Of a stretch of DNA of 64,000 bases, positions 18,106-28,455 are shown piece by piece. The stretch is from NCBI GenBank assembly GCA_024867545.1, contig JANFNE010000087.1:21319-85318 (forward strand), given 5' to 3'. The position numbers and the translations under genes were made by a program. Positions within the stretch are counted from its first letter, which is position 1, and every line of letters begins with the position of its first letter. The notes beneath the pieces were generated by a model. It had not been told where the DNA came from, did not search any database, and saw only the letters and a list, made by a program, of their open reading frames with translations. This stretch comes from Phytopythium helicoides (Eukaryota > Oomycota > Peronosporomycetes > Pythiales > Pythiaceae).

Positions 18106-18775
18106 ATGAACGACCCGTGCGAGGAGAAGATCACGTTTGGTCCGACTACAACCAAGCTAGCTGTCAAGCCTGTGTATGGTCGGTTCTCGTTTGGATCCGT
18201 CAAGCCAGTGACGAACATCGATTACCGCAGGCGTGCGACTGAACTCCGCGATGAAGCTCGTCGCCTCGATGAGGATGCTGCTCGATATGAAGAAATGCTG
18301 GTGACCGAGGGCGCGAGCAAGGCGGAGTTTGCCCCAGCTGCAAGCGACCAAGCACCAAGCAGCATTATGGTCGCCCGTGCACGTCGCGGCAGGGGTCCTC
18401 CTCGCCCAAAACCATTGAGATGTGCACGTCGCTCCGGGGGCCCTCCTTCACCCAAATACACCGACAATTCCCACGATTCAGGAGCTGCTGTTGGAGTCGT
18501 ATCAACAGAACAGGTTGCTCCTGCGCGAGCAGTACGTGGCGGACAAGATCGAGTACCCTGCTCTCCGTGAATGGATCGAGAAGCAGGTTGGTAAAGATTT
18601 CCACCCGGAGCACGTCGAGCACTTTGTTCGATGCGCAACACCAGCGGAGCAAGAAGAGCTCGACCGGGAAAGTTACTTGGCCATGGCGATGGAGGACTAC
18701 GAGAAATGGAAGGAGCAGAAGGCCGAGGAAGAGGAGATGAAGCGCCTGCACGAGAAGTACGCGGTTCGGAAGTGA
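18106..18775 (+). CDS. Unrecognised helical protein, probably two exons
   Basis: Exon 1 starts at ATG 18106 and contains a helix rich in Arg/Glu/Asp (RRATELRDEARRLDEDA). A second frame, with no ATG of its own, runs from about 18482 to TGA at 18773 and has highly charged helices (IEYPALREWIEKQVGKDF, ending MKRLHEKYAVRK). An intron from 18370 (GTCGCC, a weak donor) to 18481 (ATTCAG) would join them in frame into about 186 aa. The alternative is a frameshift in the imperfect 45-bp duplication at 18371-18460. Either a small host gene or a decayed one; no domain recognised. Confidence 0.4.
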
Positions 18776-18779
18776 GAGG

Positions 18780-19151
18780 ACGACGAAATGAAGGAGTGAT
18801 TGCATGATGAGTTCTGAGCGGTAGGTTGTAGGAGAGGATAACCTATCATACATGCATTGATGTTTACATCCACGATCGTGTATCCGCGTATGGTCTGGTG
18901 CTTAGGAGGACTTTATTTGGGAGAAACGATGTGTCTAGAGGTGTTGTGCGCGCGTGTAATGCAAAGGAGAAATGGGCGGTGATAGATTGTTTGGCTGAAA
19001 TGACTGCATTCGCTGAGAGGCTACGATCCGTCTGTTCGTTGAAAACATTTGCTCATGCCGAGAGGCAACGAGAGGGTTATCTTCGCGAAAGATACGATGT
19101 GAAGGTACATGAATCAAAAACCGTTCGCGTACCGTGCTGGTACATACTACT
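18780..19151. other. Left flank of the inverted duplication; no gene seen
   Basis: About 370 bp of unique sequence with a short ORF-like stretch but no recognisable protein. It ends where homology to the right arm begins (19152, ctcgagctcca boundary). Confidence 0.4.
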
Positions 19152-19722
19152 CGAGCTCCACGAGCACGTTTTCGGTGTGTAGTGGTGTTTGGTGTGCAGC
19201 TCGTCGCTGGTTCTCCTGTTGGGGGCTGCGGGTGGCGTCACTTCAGCGTCGGGCGACTTTGGAAGTTCGCTTAGAGGAAGCGTGGTGTGCTGGAGCAGCG
19301 GCGGCATCAAGCTCAGTTGTTAACTGTAGTAATTATAATGGGATTCCATATCACATCCAGAAAAAGTGCAGTGGAAGCAGGAAAATGTGGAAATGGAGGT
19401 CGCGATCCCGAAGCTCACGCTGCTTCCATGACCTGTAGCTGCTACAGCAGTCATAGTTGGTGTGCACGAAGGCAGTTTTGGAACTAAACATCCTACCGAG
19501 TTTCATGCCGTATCGATCGATTCTTCGTTTACCTCGTAAGTGTCCCATTTGGCTTCATGGTTAGTACAGGCATTTCGTGTTAGTGAGAGCCGTCTCCAAA
19601 GTTTGCTGTCCACACATTTTTCGCTTATCCGTTTTCAGCATGCATGTCTAATTCGATGCTAGAAGCGGGCTTTACTAGGAGTGTTGTGGTGTGGCATCTA
19701 GAAGGCCTGCACTCGCTCGTGA

Positions 19723-21088
19723 TCAGCAGCCAAGCGGATTGCTCCCAACACCTCGGATTGGGATCGACGGCTGTACCAACGCGTTCTCAATACACTGGAA
19801 AATCGATGCAGCTGAATGCTCGTACAAGCCACCAGCGAGGTCTAGAAGCCAGCCGGCGCGTGGCTCCCGCTCAATCGTGTTCACGAACTCGGGCACAACT
19901 CGGATGCAAACCTTAACCGTCGTACATACGAAGCCGCACGGCTTCTCACCTGCCTCGATCAGAATGTACCCGCGCTCGCGCAAAATGACACGCTCATTCA
20001 TCACCAAGGGTATCTCAGCCACTCCCACAGACTCGAACACGATGGCCGCGGTCGAAGAGTCAACACGACGAGCGCCGCAGCCACGGAATGTGAGTGGGGT
20101 CTGAACACGCCGTACGTTTACACTTGTGACCACTTGGACTTCGCATATCGTGTCGGAGTATTGGGCTCCGTCGAATGATCCATCCTTAAGCTTGATATTA
20201 CCGCCGCTAGTGCATTGCCACACAGCCTCGGCAACCTCAGGGAACGGAAACGGGAAGATTTTCGCGAGGACCATTTCCAACGAGGAGTCATCGATCGACG
20301 TCTGAAGATGATCGACCTCGTTGACTATGACGTCGAGATTACATCGCTTCATCATATCGCTCAATTCGTCAAAGCGAAACTCAATTGTGTCACGAATGCC
20401 GTTTACAAACCTACGCAGCTCCCGCGATGGTTGACCGCACACGCGCTTGGGCTGCGCTAGAAGAATCTCCAACTCCACTGGCTGAGGCAATGAAGAATGA
20501 ATTCGGTAAGCTCCATGGACAATCCCAAGACGCAACAGTCATCGTGTGTACCGGTTTCTTGTGCAGCAGCTTCTCTAGACTCTGCGCGACGCGCAATTGG
20601 GACTCGAGCGCTAGGCGAAGCTTGAGATTCTCTAGTTCGGCTCGGTTCCTGTCTTCTAGTTGTCGCTTCAGAATACTCCCCCAGAGCCTCGCGAGGGGCT
20701 CGTCTTGGTCGGAATCTCCTCGACGTACTTGCTGCCGGCCCTGGGCACCGCTAGATGCCTCCTGAAGTCGCTGCAGTTCTGCGCTCAGCTCTAGAGTCTG
20801 GGCCCGCAAAGACTCGATCTCGCGCTTCTGTCGCTGGTACGTCCTGGCTGGCTTGGGCTTTGGTGTAGATTGGCTGGGGGGGATCGCAGACGCCTCATCG
20901 GGCTCTGTCACTTCTGTGCACTCGGAGGAGGAGATGTCAATACTACCAAGCCGGCCTGGGATCACGCCCGGGGTGTCGTCGAGGTGGTCGAGGAACGAAA
21001 GCGTGGAGTCAAACGCCAGAGCCGATAGCAGCGGAGACCCAAGGGCGTCTTCCATCGCGAATTTTGAAATACTGGACAGAGGAGTCAT
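19723..21088 (-). CDS. M96-like / START-like coiled-coil protein (left copy), 431 aa, two exons
   Basis: Exons are 20552-21088 and 19723-20481 on the minus strand; the 70-bp intron (GTACAC...CTCAG, phase 0) joins KKP to PVELEILLAQP. The start chosen is the ATG at 21088 (MTPLSSISKF); upstream residues look non-conserved. The N-terminal half has an acidic, Ser/Pro-rich region and then a basic leucine coiled coil (YQRQKREIESLRAQTLELSA). A second helix follows (RNRAELENLKLRLALESQL), and then a C-terminal alpha/beta region with FPFPEVAEAVW, resembling the START-like domain of the oomycete 'M96 mating-specific' family. Family assignment is by memory of that layout, function unknown. Its partner at 35598 is apparently identical. 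Confidence 0.7.
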
Positions 21089-21420
21089 TTTAGGGCTCGG
21101 CGACCTGTTCTGATACCGACAAGAACGCTCTTGGAACAAGATTACTGGTTACGTGTCCATCTGCCTCACGGTACGGCCACTGTTGACAACAGTCTGACGT
21201 TGAGACCCTCGCCTTTTCTAGTATTCTACTGTACAGTAGTATGCATGAAGCGCTGGCTCGAGAAGACTGTAGACGCAACATTGTCAATCGAGTATTGCAC
21301 AGCATTGCTGACTCGCTAGGCCTCTACGGCATGATCTAAGGTATGTCTGATTCTTGCACCTAACGTCCTGTCACAACCGTTTCACCACCACGCCACCGTT
21401 CACATCACGCGGAGCTATGC

Positions 21421-23283
21421 TCAAGCCGACTTGGCGCCGAAGAGCAGTCCGAGGAAACCGATGGCGCGGAAGCCGATATTGATCGCGACGAGCAGCAGTC
21501 CGTCGACGAGAGCCGAGCGGTCTGAAACACTGAAGTTGCGCAGCACGTCTGCGCCGTCGAGTGCAGAGCAATTCTCAACGAGCTCATTGCACGGGATGTA
21601 CGCGACTTGCGACCAGTAGATCTTCATAAGCGCCTCGAAGGCGTACTTGATGGGCGAGATCCATTGGATCCAAACAAAGTAGTCGGGTGCGTCGTCCGAG
21701 TTGATAAGCAATCCGCCAAAGAGCAGGAAGGGCATGATCGTGACGACGCCGATGATTGGCGCGACGTCAACGCGGCGCGTGAGGCACGAGACCATGTAGC
21801 CAAGTCCGACGGCGCAGCTGTGGACGAGCACGAGGATGATCTGCATTTTGATGAAAACATTAAAGCCGCCGCCGATACCGATGAGAAAGTAGGTTGGCAC
21901 GAAGGAAGTCACTGGCATGAGGATCTGGAACGGCAGCTCACTGACGTTTTTCGAGAGGTACCACGCGAAGAGGCGGTAGAGTCCAGACTTGTATTCGCGC
22001 ATGATGATCGGCAACTCGAGCGGGACGCTCACGAACGTGGGCTCGGCGGCGCCGAAGATCTCGTTGACGACGATAAAGAAGAAGGCACCCACAAAGTTCT
22101 GGATGCCTTTCTGGTTCAAGTCAAGTTGAAGGAATATGAGCCCGACGATGAGAGCGACGAAGATTGTCTGGCCGAGCGCGGCCTGGAACGCGATCGGGTC
22201 GCGTGTAAGTCGGAGCATATTGCGCTGCGCGAGCACGACTATTTGGCTCATAACCCCAAGACGCTTCGACTCGTACGTGGTGCCGTGGCTCGTGATGTCT
22301 GTGAGATCGAAAGCAGCGATGCTTTTCAAATGAGCCCCGCGGCGTTGTTTCCACTCGTTCTTCAGTTGCTCGAGTCGCTCAACACCTGCTGGATCGGATG
22401 CCTTGTCAACAACCACAAGCTGGCGCATGAAGTAGTCAGACGGGTTGATGAATGGCGGACACTGGTACCCGATGGCCTTGAAGTAGTTAACCGACTCGAA
22501 GGCTTCGCCGTGGTACACGGTGGCGCCATCCGAGAGCAAATAAAGTTTGTCGAAGAGTGCGAAGAGCTCACTGGACGGTTGGTGAATGGTCGCGATGACC
22601 GTGCGTCCGTCGCGCGCAATCTGCTGGAGCTGCCGGACGACTGCCTCGGCCATGAAGCTATCGAGTCCGGACGTGGGCTCATCCACAAACAGGAGTGATG
22701 GGTTGGTGAGGATCTCGGCGGCGAACGACAGCCGCTTGCGCTCACCCCCAGAGATGCCACGCAGCGCCGAGCCACCAATGAGCGTGTCCCGAGACTTCAT
22801 GAGACCGAGCTCCTCCATGACGGCATCGACGCGGTCCGAGTACTGCTGGACCGTGTGGGTCTTACCCATACGGAGCTTGGCTTGAAACATCAAGTGCTCA
22901 TGCACTGTAATGGTCTCATAGAAAAGGTCGTCCTGAACAACGTACGATGCAAGTTGCTTCAGGCTCTTGGTCCATGGTGCGCCGTTAACCGTGATGCTAC
23001 CTTCGATGTTGGCCTTGCGACCAGAGATGCAGTCGAGGAGCGACGACTTGCCGGCGCCGGACGGTCCCATGATCACGAGCAGCTCTCCAGGATGAGCGGA
23101 ACCCGTGACGTTGTCTAGGATAACCTTTTCTTCCTCAATGTTGTTGGCTCCATTCCGTTTGATCGGCGTTCGGAGCGACAGGTTCGTCCACTCGAGCGTG
23201 AGCAGAGCTGCGCTTGGCGCGAACTTGGTGTCGTCGGGTGTATGAACTGAGATGAAATGGTCGCCAGTCGGAGCAAACGCCAT
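21421..23283 (-). CDS. ABCG half-transporter (White family), left copy, 620 aa
   Basis: It is predicted to pump lipophilic substrates across a membrane as a dimer. The ATP-binding domain comes first, as in ABCG proteins: Walker A GPSGAGKS (residues 73-80), Q-loop region VVQDDLFYE (115-123), signature ISGGERKRLS (177-186), Walker B LLFVDEPTSGLD (197-208), and H-loop His234 in ATIHQPSSEL. The C-terminal half has about six hydrophobic segments and the usual Cys-containing last loop (YIPCNELVENCSA). 620 aa is a normal length and all catalytic residues are present. It lies in the left arm; the copy at 33403 differs at residue 600 (Ala here). No intron. Substrate unknown. Confidence 0.93.
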   Translation of the reverse strand: MAFAPTGDHFISVHTPDDTKFAPSAALLTLEWTNLSLRTPIKRNGANNIEEEKVILDNVTGSAHPGELLVIMGPSGAGKSSLLDCISGRKANIEGSITVNGAPWTKSLKQLASYVVQDDLFYETITVHEHLMFQAKLRMGKTHTVQQYSDRVDAVMEELGLMKSRDTLIGGSALRGISGGERKRLSFAAEILTNPSLLFVDEPTSGLDSFMAEAVVRQLQQIARDGRTVIATIHQPSSELFALFDKLYLLSDGATVYHGEAFESVNYFKAIGYQCPPFINPSDYFMRQLVVVDKASDPAGVERLEQLKNEWKQRRGAHLKSIAAFDLTDITSHGTTYESKRLGVMSQIVVLAQRNMLRLTRDPIAFQAALGQTIFVALIVGLIFLQLDLNQKGIQNFVGAFFFIVVNEIFGAAEPTFVSVPLELPIIMREYKSGLYRLFAWYLSKNVSELPFQILMPVTSFVPTYFLIGIGGGFNVFIKMQIILVLVHSCAVGLGYMVSCLTRRVDVAPIIGVVTIMPFLLFGGLLINSDDAPDYFVWIQWISPIKYAFEALMKIYWSQVAYIPCNELVENCSALDGADVLRNFSVSDRSALVDGLLLVAINIGFRAIGFLGLLFGAKSA

Positions 23284-23472
23284 GTCGAAACCGTGGAGCT
23301 AGTTTGTCGTGTGAATGGTAGATTCGATTGTGTGAGTGCCGCCTCTCGGGTCGGCATCGATGCGAGGACGACGAAAGCGGCGATTATCCTGTTGCATCCG
23401 GAACTCTGGGCGAGTAACAGCAGGGTCGCCTCCAGACTCCATCCAGCGATTACGACAAGTCTCAAGGCAAAA

Positions 23473-23593
23473 TCTCTCGCCGGTCGTGTCACCACAGAGA
23501 ATGCTCTCGGACTAGCTGTTGCCGCCCGTTGGGGACAAAAAACAGGCGTTTTCGGAGATTATGACTTTGAGATCGTCACAATCAAAGCCACAT
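23473..23593. repeat. 117-bp direct repeat, copy 1
   Basis: Starts TCTCTCGCCGGTCGTGTCAC and matches 25869-25985 with an offset of exactly 2,396 bp. It lies just upstream of the ABCG gene and ends where the GT8 segment begins. Confidence 0.9.
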
Positions 23594-23696
23594 TTGTCAG
23601 CATGCAGTGTTCGAAGCACTGTTCGTCGTTGTAGGACAGCTAACTTTCCCGTCAAGTCTCACTTTGCATAATACGACGGCCAAGGCGAGAGACCTA

Positions 23697-24743
23697 ATGG
23701 AGCTTGAGAGCAGGCTACGACGCGGATCTCACGCTGCTTGGCGCCTGCACCGTGGTGTTGCTCTGCTTGCTATCCTCGTATTATGTACGGTCGTCTCCCT
23801 CGTCATCACAGCATCCGCGATCAACCATTCTGGGCCAGGGAGCAATGCGTTCATCACAAGAGCGTCTGGAGACTCATCAGTGCACGCTGGCATCTTCGTA
23901 AACGCAACTGGAGAAGGCCCGGAAGCAACTCGTGTCGATCATTCAGCTACCAAACGATTTGCCTACATGTTCTATGTCACAAGCGATCAATACGCGTGTT
24001 CGGCGCTGCAGCTCATCGACGGCCTTGTCAATCGACTCAGTGCCGTTACGAGTAGTATTGACTTTGTCATCTTGCATGGGAATGGCATCTCCGATAGACA
24101 CCTGACGCAAGCGCGAGAGAAACTAAGCGTGCGAACAGTCCACATCGATTTGATGCGAGCCAAGTCTCGAGATCCAACTTGGAAGAATTCGTTGACAAAG
24201 CTGCGAGTCTTCCAAGAATGGGGGTACGATCGCGTGGTGTTCCTCGACTCCGATGCTGTCGCAATGCAGAATCTCGACCATCTATTCTACCTGCCGCCAG
24301 CGCCGTTGTACGCACCAACCGCATACTGGCTACCCCAACCATTCTTTACGAGTTCCCTCATGGTCATCGAGCCAAGTAACGCCGTATTCGACGAGATGAT
24401 AGCGTGGGCAAACGCTCAAGGTTCTTCCGCTGGCTACGACATGGATATCCTCAATACCTTCTTCAACACAACGGCTCGCTACCTCCCTGGAGAGTACACG
24501 GTGCTGAATTCGGACTTTCGCCAGCCGTCCGATGCAGCGAACAAGCTGTTCAACTCGACGGCCGAGCTCGCCATTAATGCCAAGTTTGTCCACTTCTCGT
24601 GTAACCCAGATGGGTCGTACGGCAAGCCATGGAGTTGGCCGCGGAATGAATTGGGATTGCTTGATAACTCCGACTTCGACCCGCTTTTCCGCGAGTTGTT
24701 TGAAGATTATTGGGAAGGAGAAGACAAGTGGTGCGGCCAATGA
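23697..24743 (+). CDS. GT8-family glycosyltransferase, type II membrane protein, 348 aa
   Basis: Glycogenin-like family-8 enzymes transfer sugar from nucleotide-sugar donors, usually in the Golgi. The ATG at 23697 is chosen because it gives a short basic cytosolic tail followed by one hydrophobic span (residues about 20-40, VALLAILVLCTVVSLVITAS), the type II layout. The catalytic domain starts near residue 88 (FAYMFYVTSDQYACSAL); the metal-binding DxD is DSD at 184-186 in VVFLDSDAVAMQNLDHLF. Further family features are KLRVFQEWGYDRV before the DxD and the late HFSCNPDGSYGKPW block (His plus Gly near the donor site). Intact, no intron. It is present only in the left arm, inside the extra 2.4-kb segment. 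The exact sugar is unknown. Confidence 0.85.
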   Translation: MELESRLRRGSHAAWRLHRGVALLAILVLCTVVSLVITASAINHSGPGSNAFITRASGDSSVHAGIFVNATGEGPEATRVDHSATKRFAYMFYVTSDQYACSALQLIDGLVNRLSAVTSSIDFVILHGNGISDRHLTQAREKLSVRTVHIDLMRAKSRDPTWKNSLTKLRVFQEWGYDRVVFLDSDAVAMQNLDHLFYLPPAPLYAPTAYWLPQPFFTSSLMVIEPSNAVFDEMIAWANAQGSSAGYDMDILNTFFNTTARYLPGEYTVLNSDFRQPSDAANKLFNSTAELAINAKFVHFSCNPDGSYGKPWSWPRNELGLLDNSDFDPLFRELFEDYWEGEDKWCGQ

Positions 24744-24983
24744 AGGCGGCTGCATCGAGGTCTTCTGCACTGCGTGACCACTTCACAGGTATCAGAACCT
24801 CTTCACTCCTGGACAGAACTAGCAACACGACTTGGCGGTCATGACACCTCATGGCGGCCTTGGATTCGAAGGTGTAGCCATGCGCGAGCAGAATCGGATA
24901 TTTCAATCCTGGCACCGACACTCGTCATTGCCGCTTCAAGCCCCGCAAGTGCAAGCTTTTGTCCGCGGTGGAGGTCACGGAGG

Positions 24984-25793
24984 ATGGCCGACGCCGCTGC
25001 GGATGTGGCGACGCTACGCGACTTTCGGCGTCTCCTGAGCCACGCGGACGTGCTGGTGGGTCGCTGCGGGTCGCTAGCGGCGGTCGCTGCGCGGTTGGAC
25101 GAGCTGGAGCGCCTCAACGAACTCGTGAGGAACGAGAACGAGCTGCGGAAGCTGCATTTGGACGAGTTGGTGCGGCGGAGCACGCAGATCAAGACGGAGA
25201 ACGAGGCGCTGGAGCATCGGTGCGCTTTGGCAGAAGCGCGCGTCGACCAGCTGCGCAGTTTGAACCTGCAGGCGACGAGAGACAACGAGGAGCTCACGCT
25301 GGAACTCCACGAGCGGGGTGCGGAGTTGGTCAAGGCGGGACTGAAGACTGGCGAGATGGATCGTCAGAACAAGGAGTTCAAGAGACAGATTGGGGTCATG
25401 TTGCAACAGCTTCGTGAAAAGCGCGCGTCATTCGTTGAGGCTTCTGAGCGGTTGGTGGAGCTGGAGCGGCAGCACAAGCAGATTGAGAGCGAGAACGCAG
25501 CGTTGAAGCAGAAACTGCGTCAACGTACGGTGCCACAGCAGCAGTACACCCGGACAACAATCGAGAGCTGCGTGTGTGGAGCAAACGCCAGCGCTTCTAT
25601 AGGCGGATGGAGAGCTGCTTTAGTACATGTATTCGGAGCGTTTGAGCCGTGGAGGTTTTTGCTCATCCTATGCATGACACCGTGCCTCAGGCTAGGTGTT
25701 GTTGCCGTTCTGGCAGGACTCCTGCGTCCTCCTCCAGTACAAGTATCGCAATCGATTGGTGGCAAGAAGTGTGACGTCCTGGTCCTGGAGTGA
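24984..25793 (+). CDS. Coiled-coil protein with C-terminal membrane segment, 269 aa
   Basis: The ATG at 24984 (MADAAADVATL) is preferred over an upstream non-ATG frame extension. Residues about 25-185 form a long, uninterrupted coiled coil rich in Glu, Leu, Arg and Asn, with repeated RLDELERLNEL-type heptads. After a Gln/Thr/Arg-rich linker comes a Cys-containing hydrophobic stretch (residues about 218-245, WRFLLILCMTPCLRLGVVAVLAGLL) that could be a tail anchor. It is adjacent to the GT8 gene, which it follows by 240 bp on the same strand; a Golgi tethering (golgin-like) role would fit but is only a guess. Unique to the left arm. Confidence 0.6.
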   Translation: MADAAADVATLRDFRRLLSHADVLVGRCGSLAAVAARLDELERLNELVRNENELRKLHLDELVRRSTQIKTENEALEHRCALAEARVDQLRSLNLQATRDNEELTLELHERGAELVKAGLKTGEMDRQNKEFKRQIGVMLQQLREKRASFVEASERLVELERQHKQIESENAALKQKLRQRTVPQQQYTRTTIESCVCGANASASIGGWRAALVHVFGAFEPWRFLLILCMTPCLRLGVVAVLAGLLRPPPVQVSQSIGGKKCDVLVLE

Positions 25794-25868
25794 GATGAGC
25801 GTCCTGCAGACTCGAAACGCGAGGCATTTGACCCACCCAATCGCTAGAAATCGAAGCCACCACCTGAG

Positions 25869-25989
25869 TCTCTCGCCGGTCGTGTCACCACAGAGAATGC
25901 TCTCGGACTAGCTGTTGCCGCCCGTTGGGGACAAAAAACAGGCGTTTTCGGAGATTATGACTTTGAGATCGTCACAATCAAAGCCGCAT
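25869..25989. repeat. 117-bp direct repeat, copy 2
   Basis: Second copy of the repeat at 23473. In the right arm only one copy exists, joining the ABCG side directly to the RPS14 side, as expected after recombination between the two. Confidence 0.9.
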
Positions 25990-26049
25990 TGGGCTTCACT
26001 CAGCCAGCTCGCTCACATTCTTCTATTGTGAGCCGGTCGTCAAAACGCC

Positions 26050-26580
26050 ATGGTGAGTCTGCTGTATCCTTCCCGCGATACCGAGAGCTGTAGTTGTTTT
26101 CGCTGACGTCCGTGACTTGTCTGGATGCAGTCAAAGAAACCCGACAAGAAAAAAGTCGAAGAGGTGACGCGTGTTAGCCCACTGCTCAAGGACGGCAAAC
26201 TAGTTTTCGGTATTGCACACATCTACGCGTCTTACAACGACACCTTTGTGCACGTCACCGATTTGTCGGGCCGTGAGACCATCGCGCGCGTGACGGGAGG
26301 GATGAAGGTCAAGGCCGACCGAGACGAAGCTTCGCCGTACGCGGCCATGCTTGCGGCCCAGGAAGCCGCCGCCAAGTGCAAGGAAGTTGGTATCACCGCT
26401 GTCCACATCAAGGTGCGCGCCACTGGTGGCAATCGCACGAAGACCCCCGGACCTGGTGCACAGGCCGCTGTTCGAGCGCTCGCGCGAAGTGGACTCCGGA
26501 TCGGACGTATCGAGGACTGTACGCCGATCCCAACTGATAGCACACGTCGCAAGGGCGGCCGCCGTGGCCGGCGCCGCTAA
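26050..26580 (+). CDS. RPS14: 40S ribosomal protein S14 (uS11), left copy, two exons, 150 aa counting Met
   Basis: This is a platform protein of the small ribosomal subunit. Exon 1 is the ATG alone (26050-26052); the intron 26053-26130 (GTGAGT...TGCAG) is 78 bp; exon 2 is 26131-26580, giving M-S-K-K-P. The body is unmistakable: [59 protein letters not shown], and the C-terminal [20 protein letters not shown]. Length equals the family's. An intron right after the start codon is common in ribosomal protein genes and keeps the promoter-proximal region transcribed. The copy at 32502 encodes the same protein. Confidence 0.96.
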
Positions 26581-27126
26581 GTTAGGTGGCACCGTGAAAT
26601 CGACAGGCCCTCCGATGCGGAACTGTCCGGCCCATTGGTTAGGAGACTGCACGTGAGGCTATAAGCTCCATCCAACCAAGTAACCTTTGCCTAATAAGGG
26701 ATTGACTCGGCGGTTACCGCTACGACGTATCTTTGAGAGAGAGAAATCGACCGTCTATTTTACTGTAGACTAGAGCCTGTCGACTGATTCGAGATATGAA
26801 ACTGCTCGTTGGCTCGCTCGCTGTCGCTGCTGCTGTGTAACGGGACCGCGCCCGCGTTACGTTGGACGAAGCGCTAGAAGCGTGCGATTTAAAACTGACG
26901 AGGTTGCACAGCGTCAGCACCTCGGTTGTGGTGTGGACCACATAAGAGCAACTTGCTCCATGAGTGTTGGTGACTTACCGAAGATTCGAGAACCGCTGAA
27001 GTGCAATCTCCGAGGTAAGTTCTAGAACACAGAGTTGGTAGAGCATGCAGATAGCAACAGCAGGATCAATCCACTTTCCATTTTTCACCGTGAGAAACAA
27101 GTGAGCACCCGAAGTAGTTAAAGGTT
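26581..27126. other. Inner left arm: LINE 3' tail (minus) and copia leader
   Basis: From 26712 to 26905 the minus strand reads a LINE-type end: Ser-Arg-Ile-Ser-Arg then AATAGACGGTCG and a short CT run, like the tail at 1160-1235. From about 26910 to 27126 lies sequence directly before the copia ATG, including GTTGGTAGAGC near 27033, which could be the primer-binding region; it is probably the copia LTR end plus leader. No gene seen. Confidence 0.5.
26712..26905 (-). repeat. LINE 3'-end fragment (left arm)
   Basis: The minus strand encodes a short C-terminal stretch with SRISRQ, matching the PRISRH end of the LINE at 1-1201, followed by a CT-rich tail and AAAGATACGTCG. It is 5'-truncated, as usual for LINE copies. 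The mirror copy is at 32177-32370. Confidence 0.5.
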
Positions 27127-28455
27127 ATGAGCCCAAACGCTAGCGAGGAGAACGAGATCCTGCGGGATGACAACTACTTTCTGTGGGAATTCAATGCTCG
27201 GATGGCGCTCGCGCGAAAGGATCTCCTGCACCATATCATGATCAAGTCGGACGACGCGGTGAAGCACGACACGTCGGAATGGAAAGTCTCCGACTTGAAG
27301 GCGCTAGGAGTTATCTCCAAGATGCTAGGACCGGTGTACCAGACAATGATTCGTGAGGCCAAGACAGCTGCGGAGGCGTGGGAGACACTCCGCTCATTCT
27401 TTGTGAACCAGAATCTTTACAATCGTGTTGCCCTTCGGAAGCAGCTACATGAGTTTGAGATGAAGGCTGGCGACAGCCTGATGGACCACCTCTATCGATT
27501 TGATGATCTATGTTTACGACTGGCTGCGGTTGGTGATGCACTGAATGAGGATGAGAAACTAGTGATTCTGCTCGGCAGTCTATCGCGCGATTATGATGGC
27601 ATGGTGAAGATTATTGAGGCTCACAGAACTATCACACTACTGGAGGCGAAAGAGATGCTGCGACGTGAGTTTGAGACACTCCAGAAGCGCGAGAAGCAAG
27701 AGGAAGCGTTCAGAGCACAAGTGAGCAATGGAGGGCGTCGTGGGCGCGGCTGGCGCGGGCAGTATGGACGCGGTGGGCGGCAAGTGCCGCACGGTGGTCG
27801 CCGAAATGTACCGCAGCGTGGGCGCGGTGGCGGCTCCAGCACGTTTGGCGGTCAGTGCTTCGAGTGCCACCAGTACGGGCACAAGCAGCATGAATGTCCC
27901 CGTCGCAAGAGAGGTCAAGATGAGGGGGAGCAGGTGTTCTCCGCCGGCACCGAGACCCCAAACAAGTGGCTGCTGGACAGTGGCGCAAGCTCGCACATGA
28001 CGTTTGATCGAGGAGATTTTTGTGAGTTTCAAGAGACTGCCGACGGTACCAAGATCTCTGTCGCCAATGGGGAGCGTCTGCACGCGGAAGGCGTCGGTGC
28101 TGTTCGGTTTGATGTTGGCGACGGTCAGACTGTGAAGATGACCGGTGTGCTGTATGTACCCGGCTTGGACCGCAAATTGCTGTCAATCCCCGCTTTAGTG
28201 GCAAAAGGCGTTGATGTGCAGTTTTCAACCAATGGCTGTATGGTTGTTGCGAATGGAAAACCTCTTGCGAGTGTGTCGATGCACGGGAAGCTGTACGTGT
28301 GGGAAGGAAGTGTGGTTCGTGATCATTCTGAAGAGGATGCTGTGTACTCTGCAGTGGAAGACCTGGCGCTTTGGCACGCGCGACTGGGTCACGTGGCTCC
28401 AGCGCGGGTACAAGCAGCATTGCGTGCTGCTGGGGTCGCTGACAATTCCCCATGA
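27127..28455 (+). pseudogene. Copia Gag-protease part, ends by frameshift
   Basis: The protein starts MSPNASEENEI and has a UBN2/copia Gag region (WETLRSFFVNQNLYNRVALR, FDDLCLRLAAVG), then an Arg/Gly-rich linker. A CCHC knuckle follows (CFECHQYGHKQHEC), and then the protease motif LLDSGASSHM, whose Asp is catalytic. The GAG-pre-integrase His motif (LWHARLGHV) comes just before the frame ends at 28453-28455. The integrase continues from the next register, so a 1-nt slip near 28440-28460 is needed. Confidence 0.85.

Larger units (their letters stand above)
19152..27120 (+). repeat. Left arm of large inverted duplication
   Basis: The segment mirrors 31958-37534. Positions pair with a constant coordinate sum of 56686 for 19152-23590 and 59082 for 25985-26905. 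The jump of 2,396 equals the extra segment 23590-25985 that the right arm lacks. Coding parts are almost identical: two substitutions noticed in the 1.86-kb ABCG gene, one of them A600V. The innermost 210 bp (26910-27120) are clearly more divergent, roughly 11 differences by eye. Contents: tail of a Ser/Gly-rich gene, M96-like gene, ABCG gene, GT8 gene, coiled-coil gene, RPS14, LINE tail, copia leader. Confidence 0.93.

Noticed and set aside
21607..22698. 363-codon plus-strand ORF opposite the ABCG gene (and its mirror at 33988-35079).
   Set aside because: Exact antisense of a highly conserved ABCG coding sequence; product is Asp/Glu/Arg/His-rich low complexity without a domain. Codon bias of the sense gene explains it.
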